This document shows positions 8,301-15,400 of a DNA stretch of 20,542 nucleotides, piece by piece. Both the position numbers and the translations under genes were made by a program. Source of the DNA: PVC group bacterium (GTDB lineage: Bacteria > Verrucomicrobiota > Kiritimatiellia > UBA8416 > PXDI01); contig PXDI01000346.1 of assembly GCA_003565095.1 (NCBI GenBank), positions 1 through 20,542 of the forward strand, in the 5' to 3' direction. The first letter of the stretch is position 1, and every line of letters starts with the position of its first letter. The notes beneath the pieces were generated by a model. The model made no database searches, was not told the DNA's origin, and saw nothing but the letters and a program-made list of their open reading frames with translations.

Positions 8301-8513
8301 TTTCATCTCTTCGGTGCGGTCTGGACGGATGTTCGAGACATCGCGCCACATACGCTCGGTCAGCCACAGAGCGGCAATAACCATAAGCAAAACGCGAAAT
8401 GCAATTAGAGTGCGTTTACGGTTACGGAAGAAGATCGCCAATAGCAACATGCCGCAAAGCATAAGGGACAGCGCCGCGACACCGCTGATGCCTATGTAAT
8501 AAAACAAATTCAT
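5397..8513 (-). CDS. large membrane protein with repeats and three C-terminal zinc ribbons
   Basis: A 1038-aa protein I do not recognise as a whole. Helices are predicted at about 5-29 and 37-52. A highly charged segment (60-185, many Arg and Glu, probably coiled) follows, then further helices at about 194-214 and possibly 223-238. Next is a globular region of about 230 residues with no motif I can name. Then come three 22-residue repeats (479-544), an Ala/Lys/Glu 9-residue tandem repeat, long Pro/Glu linkers, and VEERPPVAPP twice (805-832). The C-terminus has three zinc ribbons, each two CxxC pairs: C911/C914/C931/C934, C958/C961/C978/C981 and C1002/C1005/C1022/C1025. Zinc ribbons usually sit in the cytoplasm, which would place the tail inside. 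The start overlaps the DUF4159 gene by 4 bp (ATGA), so it belongs to the ExbB/ExbD operon and is its last visible member. Confidence 0.85.
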   Translation of the reverse strand: MNLFYYIGISGVAALSLMLCGMLLLAIFFRNRKRTLIAFRVLLMVIAALWLTERMWRDVSNIRPDRTEEMKLGRERQRQERLREVRTAEDRARQIRFAEETPDDRDVELAREKEPEKLSRYEQAAREPEITRLDDSARAYRERGVQRRERTAKSDEPDDGLFRGIDREMETEELVILGRVMAEADMYMALRWGRFLIGFSQLALWISLLYLGFDYVSRFNRTTDFFFPLPLGLVFLDRCLPKKMRTWIGQAESRQIVDLLHGIIRRGESLIYFGDAVSDVMVHDLSRKIAAVADGKEQGAVFDAQSTCTVRRLFAGPIRLLPMDIAPAGESWHPYDDTEYVFETAWFNRQSFVCKGYETGCRLMKDMLSLIEYRLHSHAFAFHTLHIIWQHDKLPDNDLMAEWIRIASQINIKLVFITPEDAVSSWKSQFDEQYSEWPERSPVPWVFDKLAEGKGGESLYAGIRRNGKVLAGEMRKLGPVLRDGRLWTVDGLKYAAAKAAPVLKNGGRWAAGKIRHAAGSIRPAIKNGRRWGSGKLQHAAQVYAERKADAQAARKKAKAEAKQKQAEAEAKRKQAETEAKRKQTEQGAMQKRKASAESQHPDTPEQIRSKEDLAARIRARREAEEDRRRAKEEQKHKIREKLGLAGKSPGTPPAPQKDSSEIEEKAEEAAEPAPKVESIPASTKPEPDSPDGTETAKSEPAPEGAKSDAVDKHEEAEHTKPEAEKGAVAEVESPRQTEAVVPPVEPEKKVPAFKRDAPAVKTAPGRTQVTPKKKIVLTKRSPAGIMRKQPVKARTETGSELVGKVEERPPVAPPARQSVEERPPVAPPVKQNEDVSPPVSTNLDDIQTERPPAAPTQAEVAATDSSLVEPEKATVSGEQAAEETSAPVTEQPVADNAASPAVETTNIEFNCPLCKLRMAISSEYAGQPVECPGCKGVINVPHESQPDTSQQKMLKFNCPHCGQVMEGQDDWTGLAVACPACNGSLVVPARDQIAASVFKFFCQHCGQKLSAQNEWIGQAIECPKCSNSITINPPGIVV
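6018..6101 (-). repeat. two tandem 42-bp coding repeats (VEERPPVAPP unit)
   Basis: The units 6060-6101 and 6018-6059 encode VEERPPVAPPARQS and VEERPPVAPPVKQN (residues 805-832). The protein repeat is tighter than the DNA repeat, because many third codon positions differ. This suggests an old duplication kept by selection on a Pro-rich linker. Confidence 0.8.
6759..6839 (-). repeat. three tandem 27-bp coding repeats (AEAKRKQAE unit)
   Basis: The units 6813-6839, 6786-6812 and 6759-6785 encode AEAKQKQAE, AEAKRKQAE and TEAKRKQTE. The DNA copies are also close, suggesting recent slippage expansion. The encoded stretch is likely a charged helix resembling the Lys/Ala/Glu linker of TolA-type proteins. 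Confidence 0.82.
6882..7079 (-). repeat. three tandem 66-bp coding repeats (22-residue unit)
   Basis: Residues 479-500, 501-522 and 523-544 of the zinc-ribbon protein align as P-[VA]-[LI]-[RK]-[DN]-G-x-x-W-x-x-x-[GD]-[LK]-x-x-x-A-A. Examples are PVLKNGGRWAAGKIRHAA and PAIKNGRRWGSGKLQHAA. The pattern predicts an amphipathic basic helix repeated three times, of unknown role. Confidence 0.75.
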
Positions 8514-10081
8514 CGTCTGCGCCTCTGGTGCCTGGTCTGTTCAAGATAATGCGAAAACGAATAATAAATCAGGTTAATGCCGAGGTTAAATGCGCTGCGG
8601 GCGAGTTGCGGGTCAAGACCGGAATGCCCGGTGCGCCAGGCGTTCTTTAGATCGCCGGGATGATAAAACACGGCCCAGCGCCCGCGTAACCTGATTCCCA
8701 ACGCATCTCTTCCTCCATGGTGCCAAAGTGGCGGCGCACCGCGCGGAAATGCATACGGAACCTGAAAAATCTGGTCATCATGCGCAATCGTCGTCAGCGT
8801 CGTTTCCGGGAAGATGGTATTGGCCCAACGCCGGAACGAACGGTCAAAACGCGGACTGCCGCAATCGACAATCAGCATACCGCCATCATTCAGATAGTCC
8901 CGCAAAATACGCAAGTCCCGCCCGGTGATATTAATATCGCCAATGCCGGTCATGTAGACAAATGGCGGCGCCATGCCTGGGGGATAACGCGCCAACAGCC
9001 TGACCGGATGGTACTCAAAGCGATCGCTGATGTTGAATCCGGTTTGACGATGAAATTCCTCGAGCAGATTCAATTCAGAGCGATTAATTGCATCCATGTC
9101 TTCATCCCAGCCAGGACCGCCGTAATCCAACCGTATAAACCGTACCAGATGATCCTCCATACCGTCAGGCCAGCCGCCGGTAGTACCTCCGCCGCGTCCC
9201 ATGCGCCCGGCCATTGCCGACGGATCGGCCTGGTACGTCAACAAGGTCATTTCCTGTACTTCCCGCAGCACATCCGATTCATCGAGATCCGGAACACGGA
9301 AATAAATACTGGAGTCCGGGCGCAGAATATATTCTTTTTTAGGCTGTTCTTTGGGTTGCACAATCTGCACCAGCGCAACCACCGGCTCACCGCTGCCCTT
9401 GGGGATACGATACGGCGTTACGCAGCCGATCAGTTGAAAAAGAAACGGCAGAATAACCAGTATAAGCAGGTGCGTGGAAACACTGGTCATCCAACTCTTC
9501 CGGTATTGCGGATCGGCACCGTAAGTCCGGATATTATATAATAACAGGTCTCCACGCGCAGGGGTTTCATCAGTCTCCCCGGTATAAAGGTTCATTACAC
9601 TGCGGCACCATGCTCCCACATGGCAGCCGAAAACAATAAGAGTCCACAGCGCCGGCCATTTCAAGTAATCCCAACGGGTGAAAAACAGCGTTACGGCATC
9701 CAGATGGCGGGACATAAAGAACACATCGGCGGCCAGGTATGCCGCTGTAATGCGCATTAACGCATAGAAATACAGCCAGAAAAGAACATAAACCGAGATG
9801 AAAGACTTGCGCAATACAGCCAGTACCCATCCGCGACGAATAAAAGCCAGAAAAGCGCTGATTCCCAGAAAGACCGCGCCGGCGGCAAAAAAGACCGTCA
9901 TAACCAGCGCAAGACCCTGTGCGCCGGCATCCATCAAAGGAACCGCTTCCTCGGCATCAATGAATATGCGTTCGCGTACCCACCAGGGAAGCGTCAATGC
10001 CGCACGTCCGGCGAACCCCGCGGAAATCGCGAGTATCAACCCGTAACAAGCAGGCGCAGCCTTATGGAATCGTTTACGCAT
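8510..10081 (-). CDS. polytopic DUF4159 protein with a TonB-like membrane helix
   Basis: A 523-aa protein. The N-terminal part is membrane-embedded, with helices at about 10-30, 57-82, 92-118, 140-158 and 200-220. The last helix carries S200-V-S-T-H204, the SxxxH spacing that TonB uses to contact ExbB/ExbD. It is followed by VVALVQIVQPKEQPKKEY, which resembles the start of a TonB periplasmic linker. Residues about 312-515 form a DUF4159 domain: FIRLDYGGPGW, LNLLEEFHRQTG, FVYMTG, LRDYLNDGGMLIVDCG, and near the C-terminus HHGG, GRWAVFYHPGD and YSFSHYLE. This domain has a glutamine-amidotransferase-like fold with unknown activity. A Gly-rich linker (293-303) precedes it. The gene lies 25 bp after the 145-aa TonB-like gene and overlaps the zinc-ribbon gene by 4 bp. 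The family is firm; the transducer role is inferred. Confidence 0.88.
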   Translation of the reverse strand: MRKRFHKAAPACYGLILAISAGFAGRAALTLPWWVRERIFIDAEEAVPLMDAGAQGLALVMTVFFAAGAVFLGISAFLAFIRRGWVLAVLRKSFISVYVLFWLYFYALMRITAAYLAADVFFMSRHLDAVTLFFTRWDYLKWPALWTLIVFGCHVGAWCRSVMNLYTGETDETPARGDLLLYNIRTYGADPQYRKSWMTSVSTHLLILVILPFLFQLIGCVTPYRIPKGSGEPVVALVQIVQPKEQPKKEYILRPDSSIYFRVPDLDESDVLREVQEMTLLTYQADPSAMAGRMGRGGGTTGGWPDGMEDHLVRFIRLDYGGPGWDEDMDAINRSELNLLEEFHRQTGFNISDRFEYHPVRLLARYPPGMAPPFVYMTGIGDINITGRDLRILRDYLNDGGMLIVDCGSPRFDRSFRRWANTIFPETTLTTIAHDDQIFQVPYAFPRGAPPLWHHGGRDALGIRLRGRWAVFYHPGDLKNAWRTGHSGLDPQLARSAFNLGINLIYYSFSHYLEQTRHQRRRR

Positions 10082-10106
10082 ATCGATAGCATTAATCCGA
10101 CAGTGT

Positions 10107-10544
10107 TCAGAAAGAAGAATCAGGATCCTCGATGGAGAGATTTATGCCATCGGGCATATCAGGGATTTCATCGGGATCGGCTACCTCTGTGATTGCCCGG
10201 ACAGTCGGTGTATCCTTGTATTTCTCCATCATGGCGTCATGTCCGGTTTGAGGAGCTTCGGCTGGTTCCGACTCCGCTTTTTCAACGGCACCTGTCGTGG
10301 CGCTGCTGTCATCGACGGCGTCCTCCGGCGCATCCTCGGCGGCGGCTTCCGCCACTGGTTCAGGCTCCGGCTCCGCCCCGGCAATCCATGTACGCCAGAT
10401 AAAGTGCATGGATGTGACCCCCACAAAAAGCACGTGGAAAACAACCGCCAGCACCAGGCCTTTCGTAAAACGGGTCTGTGAAAACCCCAGCATTAACTTG
10501 TCGGGCGATAATTGCTGAATATCCTGTTTCTCGTCATTGCTCAT
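10107..10544 (-). CDS. single-pass TonB-like membrane protein without a TonB C-terminal domain
   Basis: A 145-aa bitopic membrane protein. Residues 1-28 are cytoplasmic. A single helix (about 29-49, LVLAVVFHVLFVGV) contains His37, located like the functional His of the TonB helix, but the residue four before it is Ala, not Ser. The periplasmic part starts with PEPEPEPVAE and is strongly acidic (about 57-98), ending in SIEDPDSSF. No TonB or TolA C-terminal domain is present. Where ExbB/ExbD operons often carry tonB, this gene follows the second exbD by 24 bp. The start is supported by AAGGAG at 10551-10556, 6 nt upstream. It is probably a partner or reduced transducer of the ExbB/ExbD complex. 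I know no named family for it. Confidence 0.72.
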   Translation of the reverse strand: MSNDEKQDIQQLSPDKLMLGFSQTRFTKGLVLAVVFHVLFVGVTSMHFIWRTWIAGAEPEPEPVAEAAAEDAPEDAVDDSSATTGAVEKAESEPAEAPQTGHDAMMEKYKDTPTVRAITEVADPDEIPDMPDGINLSIEDPDSSF

Positions 10545-10568
10545 CGCATTCTCCTTGGTTATTTTAAA

Positions 10569-10991
10569 TTAATTATCACGCGTCCCGGCCTCTTCACCGA
10601 TAGCGGCAATAATACCGCCGGCCTCCGATATAGCGCTTAATACCGGCTCGTAAATTGACTTGTCGATCTCCCGGTCACATTTGAACATCACCACTTTTTC
10701 CAAATCTTCCGTACGGCCTTCCAGCAACGCCTTGATGCCCCACTCGACCACTTCCACATCCTCCATGAGTATGCCCTGCAAATAGATATCGCCAGTCTCA
10801 TCAATTGAAACCGAAATGTTCGATTCCTGTAATGCGTCAAGATCGAAGGCGCGCGCGGGCTTTATCTGCAACCCGGCTTCCTTTGCGAAATTACTGCAAA
10901 GCATGAAAAAAATAATCAACAGAAAGGCAATATCACCCATGCTGGCCACGGGCACCATTACCGCATTACGGCGTCTTTTCTTCATTCGCAT
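10569..10991 (-). CDS. exbD: ExbD/TolR-family biopolymer transport protein (second copy)
   Basis: A 140-aa inner-membrane protein of the proton-driven ExbB/ExbD complex. A short basic cytoplasmic N-terminus leads into one helix with the family pattern VPVASMGDIAFLLIIFFML; Asp20 is the proton-carrying residue. The periplasmic domain (about 45-140) ends with YEPVLSAISEAGGIIAAI, the usual ExbD C-terminal helix-strand motif. An AGGGGA stretch lies about 12 nt before the chosen ATG at 10991; an ATG two codons later (10985) is possible. It lies 6 bp after the first exbD and differs clearly from it in sequence, so this is not a recent duplicate. Two distinct ExbDs after one ExbB are common in PVC and Bacteroidota motors. 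Confidence 0.92.
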   Translation of the reverse strand: MRMKKRRRNAVMVPVASMGDIAFLLIIFFMLCSNFAKEAGLQIKPARAFDLDALQESNISVSIDETGDIYLQGILMEDVEVVEWGIKALLEGRTEDLEKVVMFKCDREIDKSIYEPVLSAISEAGGIIAAIGEEAGTRDN

Positions 10992-10997
10992 TATCGG

Positions 10998-11405
10998 TCA
11001 ATCCCCTTCCTTGATAATTGCGATGACCCCGCCAGCATGACTTATGGCGGCCATTACTTCAAAATAGACCTGATATTCCACCCGGCCGGTTGCCTCGATA
11101 ATAACAATCCGTTCTTCGTCAGTCTCGCGTTCGGCAAGATTCATGGCTTTAAGCCGTTCATGCAACTGCTCGATTGTAACCGTGTCTTCATTCATAGTTA
11201 TGCGGCCGTCATGCATCTTGACGGTCGGCATCTCTTCCTCTGCCTCCTGGGTTGACTGTTCCCCGGCCGGCAGGGCGGCCTTGAACCCGGCAAATTGTTC
11301 GAGCGATGTTACCAATATAAAAAAAATGATAAGCAGAAAGGCTATGTCTGAAAATGATGACACCGGCACATCATCGGCTTTGGCGCGTCTTCTTATAAAA
11401 GCCAT
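10998..11405 (-). CDS. exbD: ExbD/TolR-family biopolymer transport protein (first copy)
   Basis: A 135-aa inner-membrane component of the ExbB/ExbD proton channel. The helix reads VPVSSFSDIAFLLIIFFILV, with the essential Asp at residue 20. The periplasmic domain has the family end YFEVMAAISHAGGVIAII. It is translated from the ATG at 11405 with an AGGGGG stretch a few bases upstream. The gene lies 34 bp after exbB and 6 bp before the second exbD. Its periplasmic domain carries an acidic segment (QEAEEEMP) absent from the other copy, which suggests the two ExbDs contact different partners. Confidence 0.93.
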   Translation of the reverse strand: MAFIRRRAKADDVPVSSFSDIAFLLIIFFILVTSLEQFAGFKAALPAGEQSTQEAEEEMPTVKMHDGRITMNEDTVTIEQLHERLKAMNLAERETDEERIVIIEATGRVEYQVYFEVMAAISHAGGVIAIIKEGD

Positions 11406-11439
11406 TTATACCCCCTATGCCTTCATCTGATCATTTAAA

Positions 11440-12099
11440 TCAAGCGTTTCCGGGGCGGTGTTCCATCTGGGTCGCCACAAAGTCAAGCATTTCCGAGATA
11501 CTCTCGTTGATTTCCAGATTTATAGCATCCGCCATGTTTGTAAACATATTGAATGGAATGACGGCAAATAGCGCTATCAGCAGTCCCGCGGCAGTAGTAA
11601 TCAGCGCTTCTGAAATACCGCCGGCCACAAGTCCGGCATCAATTCCGCCGGCCCCGGCCATCACATCGAAAGCCGTGATCATGCCCAGCACGGTACCGGC
11701 CATTCCAAACAATGGCGCAGCATTAGCCACCGTCGAAAGAACATTAAAGCGTTTCTCGACAGCATTCATCGCGTGTTGCGAATAATCCTCCATTGCCTCT
11801 TTCATGATCGTGGTAATTGATTCGGTACGCGTTGAGAAAGCCTTGTGCTTCGCATAACTCTGCAACCCTGAAAGCAGAACGGCGGCAACAGGGCCGGGAG
11901 TGTCGGCACACAGTAATGCCGCCTCTTCAACCGCATCGCGCTTCAAGCAGGCCAGCACCTTTGAACGCAGCGAGCGCGAGTCAGTCCGCCGATGCTCAAT
12001 AAATGCGGCTGCACGGTCGATGATAACCGCCAGGCCCGCGATGCTGCATCCCACAAGAAAAAACATCATGTAACCGCCCTGAATAATATATTCAAGCAT
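11440..12099 (-). CDS. exbB: ExbB/TolQ/MotA-family proton channel protein
   Basis: A 219-aa inner-membrane protein forming the pentameric core of a proton-driven motor. Helices are predicted at about 9-29, 122-146 and 162-186. The family motifs PLFGMAGTVLGMITAF and EALITTAAGLLIALFAVIPFN are intact. Thr136, Glu164 and Thr169 have the same mutual spacing (28 and 5) as E. coli ExbB Thr148, Glu176 and Thr181, so the channel should be functional. The start has a clear GGAG upstream (in AGAAGGAGAGTC). It overlaps the end of the 131-aa unknown gene by 8 bp. The two exbD genes follow directly. Confidence 0.95.
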   Translation of the reverse strand: MLEYIIQGGYMMFFLVGCSIAGLAVIIDRAAAFIEHRRTDSRSLRSKVLACLKRDAVEEAALLCADTPGPVAAVLLSGLQSYAKHKAFSTRTESITTIMKEAMEDYSQHAMNAVEKRFNVLSTVANAAPLFGMAGTVLGMITAFDVMAGAGGIDAGLVAGGISEALITTAAGLLIALFAVIPFNMFTNMADAINLEINESISEMLDFVATQMEHRPGNA

Positions 12100-12487
12100 T
12101 GTGACTCTCCTTCTTTCTGTTATTAATTAAATCAAGCAGATTATATCCATCTACCGGCTTCATCTTCAATTTGACAGGCTCCCCGTCATCAACTTTGATT
12201 ACCACTTCACCGGTAACATGGTTGTACGCCGGTAAAAGCATATTGTCGTAAGAAACCTTTCTGACATAAGCTTGCGGCCCGTTTCCCGCCAGCCAGAGGA
12301 AGCGTTGCCCGGCACAAGCATACAAGCGCTTTTTCATCAGCCATGCGCCGGTCTCCACCCTTGTTGCCGAGCGGTACAAGCTGTATGGAGCATCACAACA
12401 CAAATCAGGAAAAAGCCTCACGACCCATTGCGGCAATCGGCCGGATGGATCTTCCATAGAATTACTGACGGCTGTTGAATTGCTCAT
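12092..12487 (-). CDS. 131-aa protein of unknown function preceding exbB
   Basis: Not recognised. The start at 12487 (MSNSTAVSNSMED) is preferred. The frame stays open to 12577, but that extension overlaps the end of the upstream gene by more than 80 bp. No signal peptide or membrane helix is visible, so it is probably cytoplasmic. The sequence has a Cys pair (DLCCDAPY), an aromatic and basic middle (LMKKRLYACAGQRFLWLAG), and a beta-rich tail (GEVVIKVDDGEPVKLKMKP). It starts 8 bp after the giant beta/TPR gene and overlaps exbB by 8 bp. Tight coupling on both sides argues that it is real and acts with the motor, perhaps as a cytoplasmic partner of ExbB. Confidence 0.7.
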   Translation of the reverse strand: MSNSTAVSNSMEDPSGRLPQWVVRLFPDLCCDAPYSLYRSATRVETGAWLMKKRLYACAGQRFLWLAGNGPQAYVRKVSYDNMLLPAYNHVTGEVVIKVDDGEPVKLKMKPVDGYNLLDLINNRKKESHNA

Positions 12488-12495
12488 ATCAGCAT

Positions 12496-15400
12496 TTAGT
12501 TCCGCATTCTGGAAAGTTCGGTACTCGCCAGCCGTCCGCGGGCAAAACGCGCCCAGCGGCTGGCGGGATAGTCCCATGTAAGCTTAGTATAGGTTTGATA
12601 GGCAAGCGGCATATCGCCTGCTGCACCACGCCGCATATAGGCTTCACCGGTCCAGAACATTGCTTCGGCAATTAGTTCCGCCTGTTCAGCACTTTGCGCG
12701 CTCATACTTGCAACCGGCTCAAATGCTGCGATTGCGTCTCCATATTCTTCTGCTCGCATATAACTTTGTCCCGCCAAAACGGTCGTACGTATGGCCAGCG
12801 CATGCTCCGGAAAACGTTCACGTAACCGCACAAAAACATTCCCTGCATTAACATATGTCGCACGCGCTTCCATCATCTCCTTCTCGCGTTCGATAGGATC
12901 AGTCCTTGCCTCCGCGCTTTCCTGTCTTTCGCGTCCCATTGTCAGGAAAAACTGCCCCAGGCGCGCAATGGTCTCGGCGATCAATTCGTTGTCAGGATAG
13001 CGATATGAAAGGCTGACAAACTCTTCAGCCGCCTGCTGAATCCTCCCCATTTCCTCATATACCAGTCCACGCTTGTATTGTGCGCGTGGCGCATAAATCG
13101 TATCAGGGAAGCGGCTGATAATACTGCTGTACTGATCGAGCGCATCCAAGTAATACCTGCGCTTGACCTCTTCATTGACGGCATCCTTGCCAAACTCGAA
13201 AGCAAGCTCCGCCAGTAGATAATCAGCCTGCACCCGCCGATCGGTATCAGGAAAATCACGCAAAGCCTCCTCGAGCAAACGGCGTCCCTGAGCAATCTGG
13301 CGGCGCGCCAGGTCTTCCTGTCCCATCTGGCGCTGACGCTTTGCCAGCTCGAAATAAGCCTCCGCCATCGCGAATTGAGTTTGCACGGCGATCTCATCGT
13401 CTTCAAAGCGCTTGGTAAACGGCAGCACCTCGCCATCGGAACCCTTGTGAACCGTCACCTCGCGTCGGACAATCTCGCCGCCGGCCGGCGGTCGATAACC
13501 GGCGAGAATCCTGTCACCGTACTTGACCGGAAAGGTAAACGGATCGGTCATATCCGGATCATCCACCTCGGCATATACCAGCCGCACATGCCCTCTGAAG
13601 ACACCTGAATGCGGCATGGTTTCCATAAGAGAAACATCCTGCTGTGCGCCCGAACTTGTCACCATCCGCACGTCAACGACATCCTGCTCTGACGAAACGT
13701 CCTGTCTTGGATCAATCACGCGCAGATAAATGGTTTCGCCCACATATGAGCTATCGACTACCATCTGATAACGACGGTCCATAACGTCGAAGAAATGATC
13801 GCCGACCATCGAAACCTGATGCGTCAGCCAGTTGGTTTGGCCGCGGTCGTTAACATACCTGTATCCGATGTACACGGTGTCATCTCCTCGGATGGTTAGC
13901 GGAGGCGGGGTGCCGTCAAGTGTCAGAACATCAATCAGCGGATCGTCCGGCACTTCTCCCAGCTCGGTCGGCACGGTGAAAGTGAAGCGCCCATCCTGCA
14001 ATGCGTCACCCATTAATCCTTCGGTAACGGTAATCTGACTGCGGTATCCCGGCGGCATCTCAAATCCGCGAACTCCGCCGGTCGTTACAGTACGTTTAAT
14101 GGTGCCGGGAACATTTTTGTCAAAGGTGCCCGGTTCCGGTTCGCCGAGTCCGACCTTTTCGCGCGCCGACCTGGTCTGCATAAATATATCGGTAGTGCAT
14201 ATCGGACTTTTGGCGATTGTGGGAAAGACTATCTCCGCAATAACCGGAGTCCCTATCAATATATGATTTTGATCATCCGGGGAAGCGAGGTTCTCGGGCC
14301 TCCTCACAACAATGTCCCGCGGATCGGGAAACTGCTCCCCATGTCCTTCAGGCGCGCGCTCCGCATCGGTCCGCGCCGGCCGCTGATCCTCTGGCACTTC
14401 CTGCGAAAAAATATCATATACGCGCAGTTCCGGTTCCTGGTACCATATCTGTTCAGTCACAAATGTACGCCGCCATGGTATACCCGGATTGGTGTTTTCT
14501 CTATCCATAAAACTGATAACCAAATCGTCACCGGGCATAACTTGAATCTCTTCGGCTCGCGTCGCAGCATTCGTTACCGGAAATATCCGGGCAGTAAAGA
14601 CACCTGTGTGGTTACCCGTCTCAAGCGCTTTAATAGTTTTGGGCTTCCCAAGGCGTGTTCCGACAGTCACATCCACGGTATCCGGTTCGGATGTCACGTC
14701 CTCATCCGGATCTCTCACGAATACTGTTATAGCATCCCCCGGTTCGAAGCGCCTCATTGGAATAAAGCGTTCGATGCGCTGGCCACGCCCGTCATAACCA
14801 ATATCGATAAAACTGGCGCTTACCGTTGCATTGTGGAACGTAGCAGCCAAATGAACCTGATGCACATTACGACCTTCCGTGACCACTACCGGATCCTCGT
14901 AAGTTATTGTTATACGGTCGCCAGATACAAGCTCCAGGATCATATTATCACGCAGAGCCGGCAAATCCTGCTCGGTCGGCAGAATACGCTTGTTTTCCCT
15001 GTCGACCAGCGCGATTCTCGATATACTGGGCGCGTCGGACTCAAAATCAAAAAGATCCAGCCTGAACATCCGCATTCTGGTTCCCGCATCAAACGTAACA
15101 TCGAACTGTGTACGCTCTTCGTTGGGAGTAATCGTAGCCGGTTTGCGAGCCAGCTCCTCCGCGATCAATGGGTTTACAGCAATATCGAACATTTCCGGCG
15201 GACATGTTTCCATGTATGGCGGTTCGGGGATGTTCTGTCTGATTTCGAATGCAGGACCGGTATCACGCTGGGCAACAACAAAGACGTCGATTGTATGCAC
15301 ACCGCGCGATAATACCCGCGAAATCTCGAAATTGGGCGGCTCACCACGAGGCGCGGCAGTCGGCGGCTCGCCATTAATAAAGAAGAAGTATTGTATTGTC

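Noticed and set aside
8717..9541. 274-aa open frame on the plus strand
   Set aside because: It is antisense to the well-supported DUF4159 gene, has no family features and no convincing RBS.
12488..12577. Longer start for the 131-aa unknown protein
   Set aside because: The extension overlaps the 3' end of the 1306-aa gene and encodes an unlikely sequence; the ATG at 12487 fits the 8-bp spacing.
14263..15312. 349-aa open frame on the plus strand
   Set aside because: It lies fully opposite the 1306-aa gene, whose frame has a signal peptide, repeats and TPRs. The plus-strand translation is rich in Arg, His and Ser with no domain, typical of an antisense shadow.
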